Shown one piece after another: positions 1 through 10,900 of a stretch of 28,631 bases of DNA. The notes beneath the pieces were generated by a model. That model saw nothing but the letters and a program-made list of their open reading frames with translations, searched no databases and was not told the DNA's origin. Each line of letters starts with the position of its first letter. Positions within the stretch are counted from its first letter, which is position 1. A program made the translations under genes and the position numbers. The stretch is from Chromera velia (taxonomy: Eukaryota; Sar; Chromeraceae), in NCBI GenBank assembly GCA_018398765.1, contig JAHBMJ010001190.1:5001-33631 (forward strand). The letters are read 5' to 3'.

Positions 1-1940
1 AGCGAGGCTATCTACAGACCGTCCATCTAAAATGTATTGCAAAGGGAAAATAAAAGAAGCTAAACATATATCGAGGACAATATAGAGAGGAGCTTGTAGA
101 GGAAGCTGCCATGAACAGGGAAAAAAAGTAAAACAGCGTCTCATAAACTTTTTAAAATGGTAACTTACCATTTTGAAAAAGTCTGGTTGGTAGATCTCAA
201 GAAGTATACGGATCCCTTGAGCTTTAGTGTTTGCCGGTTTTTGCTCGAAAGGCTTCGGCATGTCTCTTGTTACTGTGCATGTGCATGGGGCCTCGGTATG
301 ACATGTGCACGCATGCCTGCAGTCTCTTTTTCTATTCAGCATCTTTATTCACTTTTCCAACAGCCTTTGAACACACTTTATAAGAACTGTACACGCAGTC
401 ATATACAAAAGTGAGACCAGTTTTAAAGTCAAGGTGATTTGGCCAGTCGAGACGGCCAATTCTGAGCAGAAAATACATAGTTTTAATCTTTTAGTTTTGT
501 AGAGTGGTGCTAGCTGTACCGGGAGTAGCTTCACATATATACATGCATCCCTGTTGCATCCGTCGGTATGCTCTAGCAAAAACTGGCAAACATTAAAGCT
601 CAGGGGATGGTATCATTGTCACTCTTTTCCTTAAAGTTCTTTTCTGCTTGATTGCAGAACGGTGGCACCAAATGGACCACTGTGGAGGACAGGGGGCCTG
701 TGCCCGTACTTCTAGTAAGAATATCTCAGAAAGTCGTTTTCTTGAATTTAGGGCTGATTTTTATGCTTAGGGTCTCTGTGTCTGCATGCCTGTTTGCCTG
801 CCTGCCGGTGGGTGAGTAGGCAGGTGCATGTGTGTATATTCTGATAGGTAGACCGAATGCTGGAGCGGCATCTAGATACATTATATGGATGCATGTGTCC
901 ATCTCTCTGTTTCTTTCTCCCTGTCATTCCTTCTCCCCTTCACTCTCTTTCTCATTCTAAGGCTTTCTCTATCTCTTCTTCGCGTCTTCGTTTTCTGTGT
1001 GTGTATGTGTGTATGTGTATATGCATGTGTGTGTGCATGCTTCAGAAAAAGAAGATTTGAGGATAGAGTTTTTTGGCAGAAGAGCAGAGAGAGAAACTCT
1101 TTGGTTTTGCTTTCATTCATTCTAGAGCAACTTCATGATACTTTTTGTGTATGTATTTGCAGACGATTGCCGAGAAGCAGACGGGCGGAACCTGGATGCC
1201 TCTGGATAAAAGAGCCTTTTTTTTGTATTGATGTATACATAGATAAAAGGGCAGAGAGACACCGAGTGACAAGGATGGGTGAAAAGTTCCTCTTTCAAAG
1301 AAAACGAATCACTTTATATACAAAAAAAAAGTTGTTTCCGGGAGGAAGCTACAATGTCATCTCAAGCAAAATATAGTTTTGAGCTAGGTTCTTAGCCTGA
1401 ATCTCAAGTTGAAGTAATAGTATACAATATGATATATATGAAGCACTGGTATAGTTCAAGCTCTCAACTCTTTCTACTTCTTTCTATATTGTGAGAAACC
1501 TAGTGAAAAACCTAGCTAGAAATTAACTTAGCAAGAAATATAAACCTGCTAGTGAGCATGAGTCTAAGCCAGTAGGCCTGAGTTCAAAGTTCAAATTTAT
1601 TAATTATACATTTAGTAATGAAATCTAGATGAGTACATCAAGCCTAGCCTCGAGCAGATTCTAGTATTATTCTTTAAATTATTTTACAACTATAGTTTTA
1701 CACTAGGTTTTACAACAAATTTGGGAAAAAATCTATAACTAAAAGTTACCCAATTCTAGGCCTAATTCCTCTAAATTTTACAAGCAAATTCGCTAATAAA
1801 TTTCATTGAAGCGCACTAAATTTGTGAGGCCTCCGAATTGAACCCACGGTTTTATAAGGTATAGCTAGTAGCAGAGCAAAGTTTCATATATAGGTCAGGT
1901 TTCATGTAAGGAGAGAGAAAAATGCAGAGGACTCCAAGTT
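1..1940. other. no gene recognised; TG-rich and AT-rich DNA
   Basis: Nothing here resembles a known protein. Open frames around 885-1376 are produced by pyrimidine-rich and (TG)n microsatellite-like sequence near 999-1040. From about 1380 to 1860 the DNA becomes AT-rich, similar in style to other AT-rich islands in the window. The function is unknown. Confidence 0.6.
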
Positions 1941-2110
1941 TACATGGCAGACATACATAGAACAAAAGCAAATGGAAACAGACTTCACTTCTCTTTGTTT
2001 GAGAAAACATCAAAAGATACACCAAGAGAAGGAATAAGAATAGAGAAAGAAAAGCTGGGAAGGGCGCCATTTTGTTATGGAAAAATAACGACAAGAGCAC
2101 AATATAAGAG

Positions 2111-2345
2111 GACCTCCCTGAACCTAACTACCACTTGAAAGTTGAAGCCGCATTTTTAGATAAACTTGAAAGTCTACACCGCAGGCGCGGATCGTTTACC
2201 GTGTTTTAAAACCCAGAGCCGCATATCTGGACGGTGTTTTGAATATTTACGCCGCAGGCCTGAACGGTCTCTTAAAAAATAATGCCGCAGAGAGAGATCA
2301 TCTTGATCATATTTTTTAAAGTGGCAGTTAGGTTCAAGGAGGTTC
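2111..2345. mobile_element. 235-bp inverted-repeat (MITE-like) element
   Basis: The left end, read inward, has CCTCCCTGAACCTAACTACC. The right end, read inward on the other strand, has CCTCCTTGAACCTAACTGCC, so the termini are inverted repeats of about 30 bp with few mismatches. The element is flanked by a perfect 7-bp direct repeat ATAAGAG (2104-2110 and 2346-2352), a likely target-site duplication. The interior has several GCCGCA words and no coding capacity. The superfamily cannot be named from the ends alone. A diverged partial copy lies at 13082-13175. Confidence 0.8.
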
Positions 2346-2352
2346 ATAAGAG

Positions 2353-2802
2353 AAGAGCGGCTTACAGAGTGGCCCGACTCTGAGTGGGAGACAGAACGCT
2401 GGCAGCAACAAAGGAGAAGGTGCCATAGAGAGGATAACAGAGCATGCCATTGGAGAAGAGACTGTGCCCGTTCTGTAAAGGATGGATCAATATAGAGGTG
2501 CTGGAGGATGAGATCCATATGTTGACAGAATGCCCAGTGTATGACCAAGAGAGAGCAAGAATATATGAAGTGTTGTAAAAAGACTGGAACGAGAAGAGAG
2601 AAAAGAGAACAAGAGAAATCTGTAGAGAGAAAGGGAGAGGAGAGCCTCTCAGACGGATGCTCTGTTTGCTTTTCTGATGAATGAAGGGCATCCCGCGATA
2701 GATAAGTTTCTCGGGAAGGCAGCATTCCACAGAAGAGTCTTTAAAGAGAGCCCAGGAAGGTACGCACCGAGGAGTTCACTGGATAAGACTGTTCTAGCAT
2801 AA
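2353..2802 (+). pseudogene. degenerate LINE 3' coding end with CCHC knuckle
   Basis: Frame from 2444 reads LCPFCKGWINIEVLEDEIHM then LTECPVYDQE, a C-x2-C ... H-x4-C knuckle like the one after the reverse transcriptase in LINEs. A TAA interrupts at 2576. A second frame from 2656 reads DALFAFLMNEGHPAIDKFLG and ends at TAA 2800-2802, like the helical C-terminus of these proteins. Upstream, 2370-2440 is open in a third frame (EWPDSEWETERWQQQ). At least two frameshifts mean the copy is dead. The MITE at 2111-2345 may have landed in the same remnant, since coding-like sequence also lies at 1944-2100. Confidence 0.6.
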
Positions 2803-3074
2803 AGGCATGAAGTAATCTAGGGAGTAATCATAAAGAAAAGGGGAGGAGACAAAAAAAAAAAAGAAGAATACAAGAGGATTCTGGAAGCAATGGAAAAGGG
2901 AAGGGAAATAACAGCGGGAGGAGAGAGCAAAGTAGAAAGAAGGATGCACTGCAGGAAGCGCGCATACAAAGTCAAAATGCCCTATCGTCTGATGTTATTA
3001 GTATTATCTTTGGAATGGTTCCCTCTCAGTCAGCGGTACAAAACATGCAAGGTTCAGAACAGTTGTTAGTTGAT

Positions 3075-3164
3075 CGTGGCCTGGGAAACCAGGCGGGCCA
3101 CGGGGTGTGGTCTGAGACTCTGAGCCTCAGGAGTGAGGCAAACCCCCCCTGCCATTTAGGGGGG
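3075..3164 (+). other. cluster of three stem-loops, possible LINE 3' UTR structure
   Basis: Three consecutive hairpins are visible. At 3075-3102, CGTGGCCTGG pairs with CCAG..GCCACG around a GAAA loop with a 4-nt bulge. At 3124-3139, GCCTCA pairs with TGAGGC around GGAG. At 3143-3164, a C7 run pairs with G6 around GCCATTTA. They lie 270 bp downstream of the decayed LINE coding end, so a 3' UTR recognised by reverse transcriptase is one explanation; an independent structured RNA is another. Confidence 0.45.
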
Positions 3165-3512
3165 CGACCTCTATAAGACAAAACGACAACAGTGCTCTAG
3201 GATACCACCAAATTACTAAGCAAGTCCTAGAGCAATTTGAAATCAAGCAATGAGCTATGCAAATGATCGAGTCTTATAGCTTTAAGGAGAATTATGAGAT
3301 CAAAGAGCAGATTCAAACTATATATCCTAGTAAACATGCCTACAACTTCGTAGCTTATTATATAATTTATAATTATAGAATTAGTCTGAATTGCAATAAA
3401 ATAACTTTGAATAAAACGTCCAAGTCATATGATTTATATTGAAAGAAGGACTAGATACAGTCTGTAGTACTCTGTACATCTGTACGTCGCAAAGCCGAAC
3501 TTAAATTATGAG
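3165..3512. other. AT-rich spacer downstream of NPRL3
   Basis: This is the region after the NPRL3 stop on its strand. It is AT-rich with no recognised gene and presumably includes the NPRL3 3' UTR. I see no unambiguous AATAAA on the minus strand. Confidence 0.5.
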
Positions 3513-4986
3513 TCACAAGTTCCCAGACACAAACCCGGCATACGCCCTCCAGTTCCTGTCCATTACTTTTGACTCTGCAGCCTTCCAATCGCACGTGAAG
3601 TAAGGAACTATCGAAGTCTCCCAACGAGATGCTGTGTCAGCATCGACTCCACCTGTATGAGCTTGCTGTTGCCGTTGTTGCAGATCTGACCAGGGAGGTC
3701 CGTGCAGATGCCCCACTGCCCCTAATTGTGCTGTATCGCCCCCGTTCCGTCCCCCAGGGGACGTTGGGGAGGAACCCGTTGGTCCTCCCCCCCGCGGTGG
3801 TTTCTCCTTTTCTCTCCCCCCCCGCTCTCTGTCTTTCTGTTTTCGCATCTCCTGAAGACGGCAGATCTGGGCGTACCGCTTGATCAGACGGACATATCTC
3901 ACGGCATCCGCAGGGGGGATGGGGGGTCCACTCGCTGCGGAATGCGAAGGTCGGGCTGCATCCGAATAAGCACTTTGGGGACGAGAAGAGGTGGGGGCAT
4001 CATAGGGCAATGGGGGGGGCGGTCTCTCCCTGGCGTTGAAGGGAACATGGCCGTCTCCATCCAGTGGTTCGGATGGGGGGCGTTTCTGTTGGGTACTAGT
4101 CATCATCCAGGAAGACGATAATTCTGTTGCTGATGTAGTGTATCTTTGCTGCGGTTCCCTTTCTCTTTCTCTTTCTGTCTGCTGCTGCTGCTGTGTCATC
4201 AAACGACACCATCTGAGATCTTCCTTCTCGAGCCATCGAGAGAAGGCAGAGGCACCTCCTACCGAATCCTCTCGAACCTCATCATCATCCTCTTCCTCTT
4301 CTTCCTCCTCCTCTTCAGACTCTCCTTCTTCTTCTCCCTCTTTCTGTTTTTGGTCTCCCCTCTTCTGTTCCCCCTTCCCGTCTCCCTTTTCAACCAACGA
4401 AGGAATCAAACCGACATCCTCATCTTTCCCTTCTCCCGCCTCGCGTGCGAACACCTCAGGGTGTACTGTCCAGAAAACATTACAACAACTGCTGCCTCCT
4501 ATGTTCGTGGGGGGCCTCCCATTCGGCTCGAGGGGGCCGTTTTGAGGGTGGGGGTGTGGGCTGCGACTAGGATCTGCTTCTTTCAAAAACATATCCACAC
4601 CTCCCCCGCCTTTCAGCTTGGGACGGCTGGATGTCAACTCCAACACTTCCCTTTCCTTCTCCTTCTCATTCAGCCCCCCTCCCACGTCATTCTCCAGTCC
4701 CGGGGACGACGCAGCAATCTGCAACGTCATACGGCAACCCCGCATCGAATCTGTGGTCGGTTGAGACTCTAACACGGCAAAGGGGGCGAAGACAGGGACT
4801 AACTCAGCAGCTCCCTCTCCTTCCTCTGAGGCTATCGTTCGGGTACCCAGTCTTGACACAGGCCGAGTGTCGATGCCGTCTGTATGGCCCCCATTGCTGT
4901 GCAGGGGTTCGGCGGAGCGGTACAGATTCGCCTTCTCAACTGGAGGCCAGTACTCAGAACGGAAATGGTGTTCGCTCACCGCTTTC
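3513..4986 (-). CDS. NPRL3: NPRL3 exon 14: C-terminal exon with long low-complexity tail
   Basis: The last exon continues from exon 13 as KAVSEHHFRSEYWPPVEKAN, possibly the counterpart of the HHLEE block in relatives. About 350 residues of likely disorder follow, with a Glu/Asp run (plus-strand TCC/TCT repeats near 4280-4330) and a polyglutamine stretch (near 4180). A helical basic segment, AVRYVRLIKRYAQICRLQEM, may correspond to the last helix of NPRL3 pushed far downstream by the insert. The protein ends RNWRAYAGFVSGNL with a TGA at 3513-3515. Apparent plus-strand ORFs here are shadows of this low-complexity coding sequence. Confidence 0.65.
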
Positions 4987-7900
4987 CTGCAGGTGACACA
5001 AAGCAGAAATTAACAGCGTGAAGGAAAGCGAAAGAGAACGAACGACCGCAGGATTACTCCGGCGGCAAGCAACTAAGCAGATAAGGAATAAAGAAATGAG
5101 GAGCCAAGTAGATCCGGTGGGAAGGGAAGGACAATTGAAGAGACCCATCACAGTAAGAGAAGCGGGAAGTAAGCAAGGAAAAAGCGGGAGAAAGTGAAGC
5201 AAAGCGCAAGAGGAAGAGGAAGAAAAGGAGACGGACGTAAGAGCAAAAATCCGCCCAACTGACTGACTTTGCGTGTTTCTGCACAAACCGAACGAGGAAT
5301 TCAAGATCTTCCCGAATCCCCTCGTTCCATGAAATTGTTGGAGGAAACGAGGAGGAACTCAACCTCTCCTTGTCCTTCTCCCTTTCGCCTCCTCTTATTA
5401 CCCTCCCCCCCCTTTCCCTCCCCTCCCTACTTTCACTTTCACTCCGAGACAACGCCTCTCCCCCTGCCCCCCTCAGATCTCCACTAGTCATGCCACGTGC
5501 CCTCAAAACGTGGGAATAAAGAGACAAGACATCCATGTCGCTAAAACTTTCTGAAGACAACCCAGTCACCTCCGACCGAAGACTTCTGACCACCTCCAAA
5601 ACTGCCCTCCGACCCGAAGAAGGCCTCCACTCCGACTGCGCCCCACCCCCCCCAGCCACAGGACCGACAGGAGGGGGGGACAGGAGACTGCCTGAGCTCG
5701 CAGAAACAACACCGTCAAGAGCCCCAGGGGCCCGCTGGGTCGCTGCAGGAGACGACATGGGCGAGGCGGGTGCAACAGCGGCGTTAGGGAAGGAGGGTAC
5801 AGGGAGGCATGCGGGGGTGCATGTAGGATGGGGGGCTCTGCTGCTGGAAGGCCGGCAGGTCGTGGGAGATGCCAGTCTCGCCCTGTCCCCGCTTCGTTCC
5901 CTTTCGGTCTCTGTGATTCCCTGCGCTCCTTGTGAGAAGACGGAGAAGGAAGTGGAGAACGGAAACGTCCCCCCGGCACCCGAAAGGAGTGCAGGTTCGG
6001 GGGCAAACAGGAAGCGCTTGCTGACAGGGACAATAAATTCCTTCGCATACATCCTGCAGGCAGGTACAGAGGCGGACAGAACGTCTCAGTGAAACGGACT
6101 CTCTGTCGGACCCAGAAAAAGATAGACAACCAAACGGCTAGAGGAACAGAGAGGAAGGAAGAGATTGAAGACTCCGAACGAGACGAGTAGTATGCCGAGT
6201 CTACAAAGGTTCAATCAGGGAATGGTTGAGAGATCCTCGAGTTGCTTGCATCTAATCAAATCGATTGGGAGGATCAGGGAGGGGGGGTTAAGGAGAGTCA
6301 GCCAGAGTGCTCGGAAACGATTCATTGGCCGACAAAAACGCTTCCACGCACACGCGCAGACACAAAGTGACAAAGTGAAAGAAAGAGAGAGAGGCAGTCA
6401 GACAGACCATTTGAACATCCCCCAGAATGCTGCCTTCAGAGACTCCACTGCCCACTCCACAGAGGCCCTCTCAGCCTCGACAGAGAAGCCTGCAGGAGGA
6501 GGTGGAGGGGGAGGTGGGGAGAGCCCCACCCTAGGCACCTGTCCCCCCCCTCCTCCCAATGACACAGGAAGTGCATTATGCAGTCCCTTCAGAGTTCCCC
6601 TCCACGAATTTCGAGGCCGCATATCGAGGGGAGGGGGGACGAGGGGCTTTAGAGGCGCATGGCCCCCCGTTCTGTCTCCAGGACCTAGACCCAAACCTAG
6701 GCCTAGGTCCATCGACCTTCCCGCTTTCCCCCGGGACCACATACTGCCCGGACCCTCATAGAATCCTCCATGGAAGTGGGTGCGTTGAAAGGAGGGGGCT
6801 GGAGTGGGAGAGGAGATACGGGGGGGCATGTGCTCTGCCACAAAAGCCAGGAGGGCCTCTCCAACAGTCAGGTGCTGCAGGGAGAGAAGAAAGGAGAGAG
6901 ATAGAGGCATAGAACGGACCGGGTGTGCAAGAAAAAGCCATTCCATGCCAAAGAAAAAATCAAAAAATTCCATCGCTGCATTTAATTATGCATCAAAACC
7001 TCTTCATCGATTGTCTGTCTTTCTTTGTCCTCTCTTTGCCAAATTGAAAATGCAAAAGGATTACGCAACGAAAAAGAAAAAAATATAGATGGCTTACTGA
7101 CTTCTACTCCCCTTCAGCCAGATTATCAGTGAAAACACTTTTCCCGTTGGCCGTCTTGATGGATGACGACACAGATGGGCGAGAAATGATACTAATGCAA
7201 TCTTGCGACCTAGCTGTTCACCCTGACGGACCGACCTGACAAAAGAGGGCAAGCATCTCGGGCAGAGAAGTGTTTGCCTCGTCTGCAAATTTGTCGTCGA
7301 ACTCATCGCACCAGATCATCCACTCTTTCTTTGTCGAGTCGTGAAATGCAGACCACTCCACACACGGGGTCCCCCCATACACCTGACTCTCATAGTCTAT
7401 ATGCCCCCCCCTCAGGATAGGAGGGGCAGACTGTGCGGGACTCTCTGAGGACCCAAAAGGCCCCGGAAAGATAGATTCTCTCTTTTTCTCCTCCCCCTCA
7501 TCTACGTCTTTGCCCTCCCCCTCATCCTCCATCTGCAAATGATCATGATGATGATGATGATGATGCACGTCACCAAGGTATCCGAAAGGGGTGGGACTAG
7601 AGGGACGAATTTGATGAGCATGAGCAGGGAGGGTACCCAGACTGACGAGAGATGTACGCCCACCCCCCACACGACTACCGGGGCCCGGGGGCCCCCAACG
7701 AGGATCGCCGGGGCCCGAGGGGGCCGAGGAGACCCTGGCATGCCCACTGAGCACCCCCCCTAATGCACGGGAAGAGCCTTCATGGGGATGTGCGGGGTCG
7801 AACAACGGTAGAGGTTCTCTATGAGATAGCCCTACTACGTGTCTATTTGGGTGGTGATGGCGGGGTTCTTCAGTCTTCTTGAGTGCCGAGGCTGCTGCTG

Positions 7901-10900
7901 GTTGGGGCGCGTGCACGGGAAGTTTTTTTGAATTGGGCACGAAGGAGTCGGAGGGAAGGACGAGGGGGCAGAGACGGGCAGCTCTCCAGTAAATGAGAAA
8001 GGCGCAGAGCTTGCAGAGAGACGGGAAGGGAATCTTCAACTCCTGTACAAGACGCTGCAAGAAGAAATGGAGGGCAGGGGGGAGAAATGAGACGCAGAGA
8101 GAGAGTCTGAGTGGAGAAGAAACAAGACTCAATTTGAACGATATCAAAAAAGGGAAGGACATAGCAAAGGAGTAAGAGAGGGAATAAGTTTTCGTAAGCT
8201 TATCGCACCTCTCCTTTCCTGAATGGCCAAAGTGAGGGAAGGATCACTCCTTTTGCATCAACGGCTGTTGGTCTGCTTGACTGACTTCAAGACTCTTCTC
8301 GGGCCCTGCCTTCTTCAAGACTTTTCTGAACATTCCCCTTGTCTTTTTTGGAAGTTCTTGAATGAGCCTGAGGCAGTCTGGATCCTCCAAAGGCAGCAGG
8401 GCGTGGTCCCCTCTGATCACCCCCCCGTCGCGTAACATCTGCAGAAGAAGAAAACCAAAAGTGAGAGGGAAGGAAAGAGTTACCTTGCCGCATGAAGAAC
8501 CTTGAATCTTACTTACCATCCTTCTCTACCTCTTCCTTGATAGGCAAACCGGATTGGAAATGAAGAACGCACACGTGCTCTTTCCTTGACCGGGATAGAC
8601 TTTTCTTCTCTTTTCGTCAAAATGGAAATGGTCAAATCCATCTTTTCTTCCTTGCTTCAGCCCTCCTGCTTCTTTTCCTTGACCTACTTGCGGATGGGGA
8701 AAGGGGCAGATCCGGGATGCCTGTCCTTCACCCACAGCGAAGCGCACTGCTCTCCCCTTCTTCAGATCTTCAAATGCATTCCGCAGAGCCTCCCCGATCT
8801 CCGTCTCCTCAGTCACCCGCGTCATCAAGTGGTGGATCGCTCCCTTGCCCCCCTCGAACATGGGCAGGTTGCCTCCGTCCACAGAACTGCGGCATTCCGA
8901 GCTAAGTCTCTGCAGTCCCTCCCCCACAGGCGGAGGGGGGGGGGGAACCTGCCTAGACCCCTGGGCACCCCCCTGTGCCTGTGCAGGTGCCTGAGGAGGA
9001 GAGGCGTTGGGACCTGGGCCGTTCTCCGTCACTCGGAGAGGCACAACAGCTGCAAGGCAAAGCAAGCAGGGGACAGAGGGAAAGGAAGGGGGAGGGAGCT
9101 GATTGCTGAGGCCAGCTCGAAGCAGCTGGGGTAACCTCACAACCCCGTGGGGACACGCTTACAGTGAGCCGGAGCCCGTTCAAGCTGCTCTTGCTGTCTC
9201 CTTGGTACAGAAGGGAGGACGCGAGACAAAGGAAGGAAGAAACGGGGGGGGGGGGGNNNNNNNNNNNNNNNNNNNNNNNNNNNNNNNNNNNNNNNNNNNN
9301 NNNNNNNNNNNNNNNNNNNNNNNNNNNNNNNNNNNNNNNNNNNNNNNNNNGGGGGGGGGGGGAGGGGGGAACAAAAAAAGCAAGAACGGACAAAAGTTCG
9401 CACTTACTTTGCCCTTTTCTTCCCTTTCCGCACCCTTCCTGGCCATGTGAAAGATGAGAACACAAGTTCAATTCAAAGGAGTTTGGTGGAAGGAAAAAGA
9501 GCAAAGAAAGCAAAACAGACAAAGAAAACCAATTTGCACTCGTCACAGGCAAAGGTCATCATCCAACACGACAGAAGCACTGTGAGACCCTCAGTCTCTC
9601 ACCTGCAACTCCAGCAGTCTGAGCAACTGCGGAAGGGAAGGAAGGAGATGAAGAAGGTGACTGGGAAGAGGACAGGGGGGGGAGGGGGGGAAGGGAGGAG
9701 ACGGAGACATTCGTGGCCCCTCCTCCTCCGCCCCCTGATTGACTCGACTGGGATTGACTGCGTGCTTGAATTTCCTGCCCCCCTTCTCCTATTTTCTCTC
9801 CTGCCGACTGTTCTTTCTGTACAGACTGTATGGCTCCCTGGGACTGGGAAGACAGTGTGGGGGGGGTGGAGGTGTCCGGTGATGTTTGGCTTTGGGGTTT
9901 GCTCTCCTTGTCTTTGCCTTCTGCTGCTGCGGCTGCTGCTGCTGCTGTCTTTGCGGGCGTCGATGCAAGGAAGGAGGGGGAACCTCCAACAGAGTCCGAC
10001 GAGCGTGTCTGGCAACTCCGTGCGACCTCCTGCATGATCTGCGCGATCTTGTTGATCTGCAAATAAATGCATCAACAAAGAAAGAAAATGGGAATGGATG
10101 TGAAATTGATATGCACAGACACGGAGGCGGATGCTGACACACATGAAGATGGGGGGGGCAATGGATAGGGGAGAAGAGTGGAAGGAAAATCTGATGATCG
10201 GTTTTGTCTCCGTGTACCTAGATTCACTTTCTTTCTCGGTGGCTTCTCTGAACGACTCTGAGATTCCTGCCTGATACACGATCGAGAGAGAGTCTGAAGA
10301 GGCCCCCCCCCTCACACTGACTGCCTGACCTACTCACGTACCTCTCTGCTGACGAATTCATTTCTCTTCTCCTCCCTGATGAAGCTCTTCGCAATCACCT
10401 CGCCTATCTGCAAGGATCAGGCGAAGACCAGGATGAGGTGAAGCGAGAAGAGAGAGAAAGAGTTCGGCGGGTAAGGAGGAACCAAGAGTGCACAAAGACA
10501 GGCCGTAGAAGAGCTGTGAAACACAGGCTCATCATGCAGTCTCATCACAAAGCAACCAACTAGACGATGGAAGAACCAAAACAATCCCCAAAGGGGGCGG
10601 GGATGTCTTGCAAGAATGAGGGAATCATTCTGGCATGAAGAAGAAGCGCAAAGCAATAATATCTGAATCTCTCACACGAGTCATTGATCACAAATTGAAC
10701 AGGAGAACAACGAAGTGTCGTTCCGTCCGACGTCACAAGAAAGCAGTCACGGAAGAGTGAAGCAAGTTCCTAGAAAGCTATCGAGTACAAAAGGCGAAGG
10801 GAACCTATCGTCCCTCCTCTTTTCTTTACCCACCGCACGCACAGTGCACACAAACGGAAAATAGAGGACACGAAGCTCTCCCATGTACAGAGAGCCCCCC

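Noticed and set aside
885-1376. 163-codon plus-strand ORF
   Set aside because: It is translated from pyrimidine-rich and (TG)n sequence and has no protein-like motif.
3629-4996. Several long plus-strand ORFs opposite NPRL3 exon 14
   Set aside because: They are Ser/Pro/Leu-rich shadows of the low-complexity coding strand; the minus strand has a phase-consistent exon chain and family motifs.
8500-8550. Possible 19-nt exon between NPRL3 exons 9 and 10
   Set aside because: Including it would break the phase of exon 10, whose NPRL3-like residues match only when exon 9 joins it directly.
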